Positions 41,728-49,331 of a stretch of DNA of 64,000 nucleotides are shown piece after piece (the first letter of the stretch is position 1; each line of letters opens with the position of its first letter). The translations under genes and the position numbers were made by a program. Below the pieces are notes generated by a model that did not search any database, had not been told where the DNA came from, and was given only the letters and a program-made list of their open reading frames with translations. Source of the DNA: Thermasporomyces sp040195635 (GTDB lineage Bacteria; Actinomycetota; Actinomycetes; Propionibacteriales; Actinopolymorphaceae); contig NZ_JBEFTX010000008.1 of NCBI RefSeq assembly GCF_040195635.1, positions 124,001 through 188,000 of the forward strand, read 5' to 3'.

Positions 41728-42246
41728 CTAGCGACTGCCCACCGTCCGGCGCACGCGAGGCACGACCACAGGTTCGGTGCCGGTGACGTCCAGCCAGCCC
41801 AGCCGGGTCGCGGCATAGATCGGCGCCGGTTCCACGCCCACGATGTCGCAGGCCACGAGCCAGGAACGCCACCAGTCACGATCGTGTTCGAGGAACTCGA
41901 GCGGCCCCGGGCGAACGACGATCATGGTGGCGCGCACAGGTGAGGGCGCTCCGCCGGTCACTGGCTCGCCGGCGGCGTCTCCTGGTGACACCAGGCTTTC
42001 CAGCGTCCTGACGGCCAGGTCCACCCGCAACGCATGGTCGAGCGGGGCATGAACCGCGCCGGCGAGGAGGTCGCCAGACGGGTCCCCGGCAGGTGCACCG
42101 TCGCGGGCGAGCAGGTGAACCTCGGCACTTGACGTGAAGATCCGGCGGCGCGTCCGGCAGCGGAGCCTCCACACGGCGCCGGTCAGGAGGCTCACCAATG
42201 CCGGGTGTGGACTGCAGGGACCGTCCGGTCCCGATGTCACTGGCAT
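41728..42246 (-). CDS. Conserved hypothetical protein
   Basis: 172 residues from ATG 42246; an in-frame start 6 codons earlier is possible. Recognisable stretches are VSLLTGAVWRLRCRTRRRIF, HAPLDHALRVDLAVRTLESL, EFLEHDRDWWRSWLVACDIV and TRLGWLDVTGTEPVVVPRVR. There are no membrane helices or nucleotide-binding motifs. It is codon-biased like its neighbours and divergent from the universal stress protein gene, with 136 bp between the starts. The function is unknown. Confidence 0.65.
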   Translation of the reverse strand: MPVTSGPDGPCSPHPALVSLLTGAVWRLRCRTRRRIFTSSAEVHLLARDGAPAGDPSGDLLAGAVHAPLDHALRVDLAVRTLESLVSPGDAAGEPVTGGAPSPVRATMIVVRPGPLEFLEHDRDWWRSWLVACDIVGVEPAPIYAATRLGWLDVTGTEPVVVPRVRRTVGSR

Positions 42247-42382
42247 GCCCGCACTCTGCCGCAACCCTCCGACCGTCGGCGGAGGTCATCCACAGGCACC
42301 GTGCCCGTGTAGTAGCGTCCGGGCGCAGGCCCCCTGGGCCTCTCTCGTCCGTACGACGTGCAGTCTGTGGGAGGTGCGCCCG

Positions 42383-42775
42383 ATGGCGGCGATCGTCGTG
42401 GGCTATGTCGACAAGCCCGAGGGGCGCGCCGCCCTGCAGCGTGCCGCCGCCGAGGCGAAGCTCCGCCGGGCGCGGCTCGTGGTGGTCAATTCCCAGAGCG
42501 TCGCTGATCCGACCACGGACGAGGCCCTGGCGGCCGTGCGGGCAGAGCTCACCGAGGACGGTCTCGCCCACGAGGTCCGTGAACCCGCCCCCGGGCTCGA
42601 ACCGGCGGAGGACCTCATCGCGGTGGCAGGGGAAGTGGCCGCCGACTTCATCGTGATCGGGCTCCGCCGCAGGTCACCGGTCGGCAAGCTGATCCTGGGC
42701 AGCAACGCCCAGCGGGTTCTGCTCGACGCTTCGTGCCCGGTCCTTGCGGTGAAGGCGGATTCGGGCCACGGCTAG
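42383..42775 (+). CDS. Universal stress protein (UspA family)
   Basis: 130 residues from ATG 42383 after GGGAGGTGC. It is a single-domain Usp fold: AAIVVGYVDKPEGRAALQRA at the first strand and helix, RRARLVVVNSQSV, and the ATP-type motif GLRRRSPVGKLILGSNAQRV followed by LLDASCPVLAVKA. The G-x2-G-x9-G(S/T) pattern is partly kept, so nucleotide binding is plausible. Usp proteins help cells survive stress and growth arrest. Confidence 0.9.
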   Translation: MAAIVVGYVDKPEGRAALQRAAAEAKLRRARLVVVNSQSVADPTTDEALAAVRAELTEDGLAHEVREPAPGLEPAEDLIAVAGEVAADFIVIGLRRRSPVGKLILGSNAQRVLLDASCPVLAVKADSGHG

Positions 42776-42848
42776 TCCGGGCGGTGTCGGGACCGACGAT
42801 CACGCACCTGCCCCTGGAGACAACGACAACGATGTGAGGAACGCGTTC

Positions 42849-43418
42849 ATGGCCATCTCGATCACCGGCGATCCCGCGGCTGACGCCGAGCTCGACAACC
42901 CGTTCTCGCTACTCTCCGGCATGCTCCTGGACCAGCAGGTCACCATGGAGAAGGCGTTCTCCGGCCCGCGGGTGTTGGTGGAACGACTCGGTGGTCCGCT
43001 GGACCCGCAGGTCGTCGCCACCTACGACCCGGAGGCCTTCGTCGAGGTCTGCGCCCGCCCGCCGGCAGTCCACCGTTACCCCCGGTCGATGGCAGCGCGG
43101 CTCCAGACGCTGGCCCGCCTCGTCGTCGAGACGTACGACGGAAAGGCGGAACGGATCTGGACCGACGTCGCGACCGCGAAGGAACTCCACGCCCGGCTGA
43201 AGAGCCTGCCCGGCTTCGGACCGGCCAAGGCGACGATCTTCGTCGCGCTCCTGGGCAAACAGGTCGGTGTCCGCCCGGAAGGCTGGCGGGAGGTCACCGG
43301 GAACCTGGGCGAGGAAGGCACTTTCCGCTCGGTCGCGGATGTGGTCGATGCGGATTCGCGGGCCAAGGTGCGGGCATACAAGCAGGAGCAGAAGCGTGCT
43401 GCCAAGGCTGGGCGCTGA
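42849..43418 (+). CDS. HhH-GPD-type base-excision repair-like protein
   Basis: 189 residues from ATG 42849, with GAGGA 8 nt upstream; GTG 42834 is less likely. It starts with ISITGDPAADAELDNPFSLL, then SGMLLDQQVTMEKAFSGP, the opening of the actinomycete HhH-GPD family (TIGR03252-like). The helix-hairpin-helix is LKSLPGFGPAKATIFVALLG. The Lys and Asp that define endonuclease III chemistry are not obvious after the hairpin, so glycosylase activity is uncertain. It would act on damaged bases in DNA. Confidence 0.82.
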   Translation: MAISITGDPAADAELDNPFSLLSGMLLDQQVTMEKAFSGPRVLVERLGGPLDPQVVATYDPEAFVEVCARPPAVHRYPRSMAARLQTLARLVVETYDGKAERIWTDVATAKELHARLKSLPGFGPAKATIFVALLGKQVGVRPEGWREVTGNLGEEGTFRSVADVVDADSRAKVRAYKQEQKRAAKAGR

Positions 43419-43621
43419 GACCCGGCGTCCCTTGGTGGCCGACGTATGCTGGGACATCGAGCATCCGGGCCGACCGCGTGAGGGATCGTGCCGCGAAGTC
43501 ATCGTGATCTGCCTCTAGCGGGTGCCGCGCGGGTAGCCCCGTCGGCACGTGCCAGAATGCTCCCTTGCACTTGGCCCGGTGTCCCGGTCACTCTCACCAC
43601 GAGTACGACGAGAGGAAGTTC
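43419..43621. promoter_or_regulatory. Upstream region of the principal sigma-factor gene
   Basis: This 203-bp stretch must carry the promoter and leader of the sigma gene. GAGAGGAAG just before the GTG start is the ribosome-binding site. No promoter boxes could be assigned with confidence. Confidence 0.4.
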
Positions 43622-45301
43622 GTGTCGTCCCGCACGTCCCGGTTTGCACCACTCCTTGAAAGCCCCGAAGTCCAGCAACTGGTCGCGCATGGCCGGGAAC
43701 GCGGGCATGTCACCGCTGAGGAGGTGCGCGGCGCGTGCGAAGAAGTCGGGATCGACAAGACTCAGTGGGCGAACCTGCTGCGATACCTCGGCGAGGAAGG
43801 AGTGACCGTGTCGGTTGACTCCACCACCCAGACCACCCGCAAACGGGTCGCGGCGGCTGCTTCGCGGCGCGCGGCCGCGGTAACGCAGAACGCCGCGACA
43901 CCGGCGAAGCGGGCGAATTCGGCACCGAAGTCCCGCGACGCGAAGGGGTCCGGCCCGTCCGCGCCCGGCCGCCCGGGCGGCCGCTCCACAGACGCCCCCA
44001 GGCTCGCCACGGACGCCGCGGTGGAGCTCCGGGCCGACGAGGGGGCCCCGGCCGCCGAGCAGGCCAGAGCGCTCACGAGCGTCCCTGACGAGTCGGTCCG
44101 GGCAAGTGCCGACCCCGCCGCACCCACAGACCCGGCGCCGTCCGGGAAGGAGGGCGCGGGAGCCACCAACTCGGCGGAGGCCAAGACCGGCCCGAAGTCG
44201 CGGGCTAAGGCGGCTGGCACCAAGTCCAAGAAGGGTGCGTCCGCTCCCGCGAAGCAGAAGAAGGCGGCCGGCGACGCCGACAGCGAGGTCGCTCTCGAGA
44301 TCGAAGGTGCGCTCGAGGAAGAGGGCTTCGTTCTGTCCGAGGACGATGACACCGACGAGCCGGAGCAGCAGGTGGTGGTCGCCGGTGCGACCGCCGACCC
44401 GGTGAAGGACTACCTCAAGCAGATCGGCAAGGTTCCTCTGCTGAACGCCGAGCAGGAGGTGGAGCTGGCCAAGCGGATCGAGGCGGGGCTGTTCGCCGAG
44501 GAGAAGCTCGCGCCCGAGGAAGGCACGCCACCGCCCGCGGAGGCCACCACCGAGCTCGAGTGGATCGCCGAGGACGGTCACCGTGCCAAGAACCATCTGC
44601 TGGAGGCGAACCTCCGTCTCGTGGTGTCGTTGGCCAAGCGCTACACCGGCCGGGGCATGCTCTTCCTCGACCTGATCCAGGAGGGGAACCTGGGGCTGAT
44701 TCGGGCGGTGGAGAAGTTCGACTACACCAAGGGCTACAAGTTCTCGACGTACGCCACGTGGTGGATCCGCCAGGCGATCACCCGGGCGATGGCCGACCAG
44801 GCCCGCACGATCCGGATCCCCGTGCACATGGTCGAGGTGATCAACAAGCTCGCCCGCGTCCAGCGGCAGATGCTGCAGGACCTGGGTCGGGAACCTACTC
44901 CGGAGGAGCTGGCCAAGGAGCTGGACATGACTCCGGAGAAGGTCATCGAAGTCCAGAAGTACGGCCGCGAGCCGATCTCCTTGCACACGCCTCTGGGTGA
45001 GGAGGGCGACTCCGAGTTCGGGGACCTGATCGAGGACTCCGAGGCCATCGTCCCCGCGGACGCCGTGTCGTTCACCTTGCTGCAGGAGCAGTTGCATGCG
45101 GTGCTCGACACCCTGTCCGAGCGCGAGGCTGGCGTCGTGTCGATGCGGTTCGGGCTGACCGACGGCCAGCCGAAGACGTTGGACGAGATCGGCAAGGTCT
45201 ACGGTGTGACCCGCGAGCGGATCCGGCAGATCGAGTCCAAGACGATGAGCAAGCTCCGCCACCCCAGCCGGTCCCAGGTGCTCCGCGACTACCTCGACTG
45301 A
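43622..45301 (+). CDS. Principal RNA polymerase sigma factor (HrdB/SigA-like), copy 1
   Basis: 559 residues from GTG 43622. Region 1.1 is present (VQQLVAHGRERGHVTAEEVR, GIDKTQWANLLRYLGEEGV). A long Ala/Lys/Pro-rich spacer (~65-235) follows, then regions 1.2-4: DPVKDYLKQIGKVPLLNAEQ, AKNHLLEANLRLVVSLAKRY, FDYTKGYKFSTYATWWIRQA, MADQARTIRIPVHMVEVINK and LDEIGKVYGVTRERIRQIES. This layout is that of the essential housekeeping sigma. Several blocks are identical in DNA sequence to the next gene. A DUF7455 gene and parE lie downstream, as near hrdB in Streptomyces. Confidence 0.95.
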   Translation: MSSRTSRFAPLLESPEVQQLVAHGRERGHVTAEEVRGACEEVGIDKTQWANLLRYLGEEGVTVSVDSTTQTTRKRVAAAASRRAAAVTQNAATPAKRANSAPKSRDAKGSGPSAPGRPGGRSTDAPRLATDAAVELRADEGAPAAEQARALTSVPDESVRASADPAAPTDPAPSGKEGAGATNSAEAKTGPKSRAKAAGTKSKKGASAPAKQKKAAGDADSEVALEIEGALEEEGFVLSEDDDTDEPEQQVVVAGATADPVKDYLKQIGKVPLLNAEQEVELAKRIEAGLFAEEKLAPEEGTPPPAEATTELEWIAEDGHRAKNHLLEANLRLVVSLAKRYTGRGMLFLDLIQEGNLGLIRAVEKFDYTKGYKFSTYATWWIRQAITRAMADQARTIRIPVHMVEVINKLARVQRQMLQDLGREPTPEELAKELDMTPEKVIEVQKYGREPISLHTPLGEEGDSEFGDLIEDSEAIVPADAVSFTLLQEQLHAVLDTLSEREAGVVSMRFGLTDGQPKTLDEIGKVYGVTRERIRQIESKTMSKLRHPSRSQVLRDYLD

Positions 45302-45398
45302 CCAGGGTTCGGCGGTGGCGGCGAGCCGCGCCACCACCGCCGAGTTGGCGGTCGACCGCGAGGTGAGATAGTGATAGTTCCGTGACACACGCCACCAT

Positions 45399-45435
45399 GC
45401 CCCGTACTCCCGTCCTGGCGTACGGGGCTCTTTGG
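45399..45435 (+). terminator. Terminator between the two sigma genes
   Basis: GCCCCGTAC (45399-45407) pairs perfectly with GTACGGGGC (45420-45428), followed by TCTTTGG. It is about 100 bp past the first sigma stop, so the copies are probably separate transcription units. Confidence 0.8.
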
Positions 45436-45436
45436 T

Positions 45437-45490
45437 TTGTCCAAGAAGCACCGAGGGTTGTCCAAGCACCGTGGGTTGCCGAAGCACATG
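45437..45490. repeat. 18-bp imperfect tandem repeat between the sigma genes
   Basis: Three units with the shared core TTGTCCAAGCACCG follow the terminator. They lie 105-160 bp before the second sigma start and so could sit in its promoter region. Confidence 0.65.
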
Positions 45491-45596
45491 CTGCTCGTTG
45501 GTGTCAGCACGGGGCGGCTCATGATCCGGCGCATCGACCTGTCCGTTTGCTGCTGTCCCGCCCGCGGGACGACGGCAGGAGTTGAAAGGGAAGCGC

Positions 45597-46763
45597 GTGA
45601 GCATCGAAGGCATCGAGCAGACGCCGGCGCAGAAAAGCCGAAAGCGGGTCCGCAAGACGGCGCGCAAGTCGGCCAAGGCGCCTGCGGCAGCGGCGGTGAC
45701 CGCGGTCGCGGATCCGAAGAGCGACTCGGCCGAGCCGCCTGCCAACGGCGAGGTCGTCGGCGACGTCGACATCGAGGCCGACGGTGAAGGTTTCGTTCTG
45801 TCCGAGGGTGATGACACCGACGAGCCGGAGCAGCAGGTGGTGGTCGCCGGTGCGACCGCCGACCCGGTGAAGGACTACCTCAAGCAGATCGGCAAGGTTC
45901 CTCTGCTGAACGCCGAGCAGGAGGTGGAGCTGGCCAAGCGGATCGAGGCGGGGCTGTTCGCCGAGGAGAAGCTCGCGATGGCCGCTGACTCCTCGGTCGT
46001 GGAGGCGGGCAGTGAGCTGGACTGGATCGCCGAGGACGGCCACAAGGCGAAGAACCATCTGCTGGAGGCGAACCTCCGTCTCGTGGTGTCGTTGGCCAAG
46101 CGCTACACCGGCCGCGGCATGGGTTTCCTGGATCTGATCCAGGAGGGGAACCTGGGGCTGATTCGGGCGGTGGAGAAGTTCGACTACACCAAGGGCTACA
46201 AGTTCTCGACGTACGCCACGTGGTGGATCCGGCAGGCGATCACCCGGGCGATGGCCGACCAGGCCCGCACGATCCGGATCCCCGTGCACATGGTCGAGGT
46301 GATCAACAAGCTCGCCCGGCTCCAGCGGCAGATGCTGCAGGACCTGGGTCGGGAACCTACTCCGGAGGAGCTGGCCAAGGAGCTGGACATGACTCCGGAG
46401 AAGGTCATCGAGGTACGCAAGTACGGCCGCGAGCCGATCTCCCTGCACACGCCTCTGGGTGAGGACGGCGACTCCGAGTTCGGGGACCTGATCGAGGACT
46501 CCGAGGCCATCGTGCCCACCGACGTGGTGACCTTCGCGCTGTTCCGCGAGCAGCTGCTCTCGGTCCTCGACACGCTGAGCGAGCGCGAGGCCGGCGTGAT
46601 CTCCCTCCGCTTCGGGCTGACCGACGGCCAGCCGAAGACGTTGGACGAGATCGGCAAGGTCTACGGTGTGACCCGCGAGCGGATCCGCCAGATCGAGTCC
46701 AAGACGATGAGCAAGCTCCGCCACCCCAGCCGGTCCCAGGTGCTCCGCGACTTCCTCGACTGA
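45597..46763 (+). CDS. Principal-type sigma factor, copy 2, lacking region 1.1
   Basis: 388 residues from GTG 45597 (AAAGGGA 8 nt upstream). It starts with a short basic segment (KSRKRVRKTARKSAKAP), has no region 1.1, and then carries the same regions 1.2-4 as copy 1, nearly identical except in a few patches (VEAGSELDWIAEDGHKAKNH; TDVVTFALFREQLLSVLD). Regions 2.4 and 4.2 are identical to copy 1, so it should recognise the same promoters. The identity includes synonymous sites, indicating recent duplication or gene conversion. The stop is 10 bp from the convergent beta-helix gene. Confidence 0.93.
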   Translation: MSIEGIEQTPAQKSRKRVRKTARKSAKAPAAAAVTAVADPKSDSAEPPANGEVVGDVDIEADGEGFVLSEGDDTDEPEQQVVVAGATADPVKDYLKQIGKVPLLNAEQEVELAKRIEAGLFAEEKLAMAADSSVVEAGSELDWIAEDGHKAKNHLLEANLRLVVSLAKRYTGRGMGFLDLIQEGNLGLIRAVEKFDYTKGYKFSTYATWWIRQAITRAMADQARTIRIPVHMVEVINKLARLQRQMLQDLGREPTPEELAKELDMTPEKVIEVRKYGREPISLHTPLGEDGDSEFGDLIEDSEAIVPTDVVTFALFREQLLSVLDTLSEREAGVISLRFGLTDGQPKTLDEIGKVYGVTRERIRQIESKTMSKLRHPSRSQVLRDFLD

Positions 46764-46773
46764 CCGGGTTGGT

Positions 46774-48387
46774 TCACCTGTGCCGGTCGGCCAGTTGGGC
46801 TTCGTACAGTGAGGCCGGCACGAGACCGGGTTGGTTCGCACCCTCGATGTGGCCGGTCGGGTGCTCGAACGGCCCGTCGCCGGTGACCTCGCCCGCACAT
46901 CCGATCGCGTAGTTCTGCGCGGTGGGTGATCTCTGGACGACGAGTCGACGGCCGGCCATGTCAGCGTTCCACGCCACCGAGTGCGCCGACGCCCAGCCGT
47001 GGCCGGTGCCGTAGTCGCCGCGGTTGTAGATACCGAGGGTGATGCCGGTGGCTGGCGCGACCTCGCGGTGGTTGTCCCAGAGCAGCGCCTGGCTCCACCG
47101 CCGGTGACCCTCGCTGGAGGCGAGGCTGCCTTCAGAGACTCCACGCAGGAAGACCACGCCTGAGGCGGTGGAGGTGCCGTTGGAGATGTACGCATGGCGG
47201 GCCCTGCTGGCGTAACAGTCGGCGAAGAGGACCTGCTGGGAGTACTTCTCGGTGTTGAAGTTGTAGCGCAGCCCACCGGTGACCACAGAAGCCGGATCAA
47301 GTGCGCGGCAGTTCACGATCGTGGCCCGGGTGCACTCGTCGGTTTCCATGCCGGCTTTCGCAAAATGCAGCATCGTGCAGCCACTGACCCACACGTCCTC
47401 GACCTGGCGGAGCTTGATGGCGACCCAGGCGTGATCCTCGTCCTGGTCGGGATCCCCGGCGAACTCGATGTCGATACGGAGGTCCTCCACGCCGACCTCT
47501 GCCACCACGCCGGTCCGGTCCCACGCATAGACGTACGACGGCGACAGGTCACGGCGCAGGTGGTTGAAGAGGGGTACGTCGACGGTGACCCGGTTTCCGC
47601 GGATCTCGGTGATCCGCCGGTTGTAGACGATCGGCTGACTGTCCACGGTCCACGGTTCGTCCTTTCCCGTGGCGCCGTGGTCGATCGCTGCGAGCCACTC
47701 CGCCGTGCAGGGGTGGACGAGGATCAGGCTGTCGCCAGGGGAGAGCGCCGAGGCGTCGGCGACGTTGAACGAGCGCGCACCCACCTCTACGACGTCGGAG
47801 GTGACGGTGGTCCGGGTGCCGGGGACCTCACCACGCCACTGCGTACTCGCACCGCCGCCGACAACGAGGACGTCGCGGTGCTCGGGCACGTTGCCGACCG
47901 CACGGATGATCGTGTTGGACGCCGGATCCACCTCGTCGCCGACACCACGCAGGACCACGCCGTCGTGGTTCAGGCGTACGGTCCCGGCGACGGGATAGAT
48001 GCCGGCCTCCAGCAGGACAGCGCCGCGCAAACCGACCGGGTCCTTCGGGAGCTGGCCCACTGCGTCGATGGCGGCCTGGATGTGGCCGGTGTTGTCACCC
48101 TCGACGGGTCCGATCCGGCACACGGTAGGCACCTCGGGGATCGGCTGGTCGGCGTTCCGGTAGCCCGCGTGGCTGAAATCGGGGATCCGGTTCTTCTCGG
48201 CGTCCTGGTGGTAGCGGAGGCGGCCGTCGGCGTCGTAGTGGACGAGCCGCGACTGCCAGCCGGTCTCGGTCGCACCTGCCCCAGATGCCGTCGCCCCGGC
48301 CGGGAGCTGCCCTGCAAGCTGACCGAGCACCAGGCCTCCACTCATCGTGAGAAGCGACCGCCGGTTCACCGCGTCGAACGACGCCAT
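46774..48387 (-). CDS. Tat-exported right-handed beta-helix protein (pectate-lyase-like fold)
   Basis: 537 residues from ATG 48387, preceded by AAGGTGGG. A twin-arginine signal (NRRSLLTMSGGLVLGQLAGQ) opens the protein. DNTGHIQAAIDAVGQLPKDP, then GAVLLEAGIYPVAGTVRLN, is the usual entry to a parallel beta-helix, followed by rungs such as DGVVLRGVGDEVDPASNTII, VGVEDLRIDIEFAG and VWVSGCTMLHFAKAGMETDE. Proteins of this type are polysaccharide lyases or hydrolases acting outside the cell. Catalytic residues cannot be named from the sequence, and the substrate is unknown. Confidence 0.8.
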   Translation of the reverse strand: MASFDAVNRRSLLTMSGGLVLGQLAGQLPAGATASGAGATETGWQSRLVHYDADGRLRYHQDAEKNRIPDFSHAGYRNADQPIPEVPTVCRIGPVEGDNTGHIQAAIDAVGQLPKDPVGLRGAVLLEAGIYPVAGTVRLNHDGVVLRGVGDEVDPASNTIIRAVGNVPEHRDVLVVGGGASTQWRGEVPGTRTTVTSDVVEVGARSFNVADASALSPGDSLILVHPCTAEWLAAIDHGATGKDEPWTVDSQPIVYNRRITEIRGNRVTVDVPLFNHLRRDLSPSYVYAWDRTGVVAEVGVEDLRIDIEFAGDPDQDEDHAWVAIKLRQVEDVWVSGCTMLHFAKAGMETDECTRATIVNCRALDPASVVTGGLRYNFNTEKYSQQVLFADCYASRARHAYISNGTSTASGVVFLRGVSEGSLASSEGHRRWSQALLWDNHREVAPATGITLGIYNRGDYGTGHGWASAHSVAWNADMAGRRLVVQRSPTAQNYAIGCAGEVTGDGPFEHPTGHIEGANQPGLVPASLYEAQLADRHR

Positions 48388-48751
48388 GGTGACACCCACC
48401 TTCGACATCTGCGACGAGAGCCACGGACCGGCCTCATCAGACGGTGAGTACGTGATCGGCGCTGAGTATGGTCGGCCGGGCGGATCGGTGGAACCGGGCG
48501 GCCGGGACAGCCGTGGCGATAACCGGACGAGGTCTCCCGAGGACGCTCAGTACGGTCGGTTCCGGCGGCCGCAACTCAGGGTCCCGGCTCAGTGGGGTAG
48601 CGCCCAGGTCCGCACGCCTGGCCGGGGCCGGGTGGCCGCGCCTGGGGCGGCGTGCGTGGGGTCCTGGACGTGAACGTGCCGGCCACCACGTGGATGGCCG
48701 GCACGGACGTGCGTGGCGTCGAGGGCGGCACCGCGGGGGCGCCGCCGTAGG
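48388..48751. other. Gap between the beta-helix and DUF7455 genes
   Basis: A 364-bp stretch with no convincing gene. It holds the terminator at 48675-48705 and, next to 48388, the promoter of the beta-helix gene. Codon bias in the open frames across it is poor. Confidence 0.5.
48675..48705 (-). terminator. Hairpin terminator downstream of the DUF7455 gene
   Basis: CGTGCCGGCC (48675-48684) pairs perfectly with GGCCGGCACG (48696-48705) over an 11-nt loop, 46 bp past the minus-strand stop. Confidence 0.8.
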
Positions 48752-48964
48752 TCAGTTGGGGGTGTCCGTTTCCACACCGAGTCGGTTGGTCTCGTCCTGG
48801 ATGTCGGTCGCGACCTCGCGCAGCTTCGCAGAGTGCTCGCGACCGTGATGTGCGCAGAACAACAGCTCGCCGCCAGACCCCATGGACACCCGGACGTACG
48901 CCTGGGCGCCGCAGCGGTCGCAGCGGTCCGCGGCCGAAAGTGGCGTGGCAACTGCAGCAGTCAC
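48752..48964 (-). CDS. DUF7455 small zinc-ribbon-like protein
   Basis: 70 residues. The likely metal site is CDRCG near the N-terminus (Cys15 and Cys18) and FCAHHGREH further on, i.e. C-x2-C and C-x2-H. This family sits between the principal sigma gene and parE in many actinomycetes, and the same order is seen here with the beta-helix gene inserted. The product is cytoplasmic and of unknown function; a role in transcription or replication would be guesswork. Confidence 0.85.
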   Translation of the reverse strand: MTAAVATPLSAADRCDRCGAQAYVRVSMGSGGELLFCAHHGREHSAKLREVATDIQDETNRLGVETDTPN

Positions 48965-49331
48965 GTGATCTTCTCTCCGTTGTCGAGGACTCCAACTCCG
49001 TCAACATCCAACCAGGTGCCAGCTCTTCCCGCCCAGCTGCCGGAACCCGTGGTGCCGTTAGGGCAAGCTTGACCCCGCCGGGCGGTCCGCGCCACTCCGA
49101 AGAGCCCGAATACGTTCCGCGCTCCGCGCAAAAAGGGACCCTTGGCGGCCGGATGTGGTCGTATGGCGCTTGCCGATGTGGCCAACGTCACTCCCTCCTT
49201 CCGGCTCGGCGTGGGAGTCCTGGCCTGTCCCCGCAGGTCGGTAGCCTGAGAGCGCTCAACAGCCCAGGAACGGTCTCCCAGACGGCAACCTCTACGAGAC
49301 GTAGTGATGAGACCACGGAGAGGAGCGGTCC
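48965..49331. promoter_or_regulatory. Divergent region before parE
   Basis: This 367-bp gap separates divergent DUF7455 and parE genes and must hold both promoters. GAGGAG before the TTG start of parE is the ribosome-binding site. No other structure was recognised. Confidence 0.45.

Noticed and set aside
45519..47300. 593-codon minus-strand open frame over the second sigma gene
   Set aside because: Antisense to the sigma factor; its similarity to a frame at 43499-45817 only reflects the sigma duplication.
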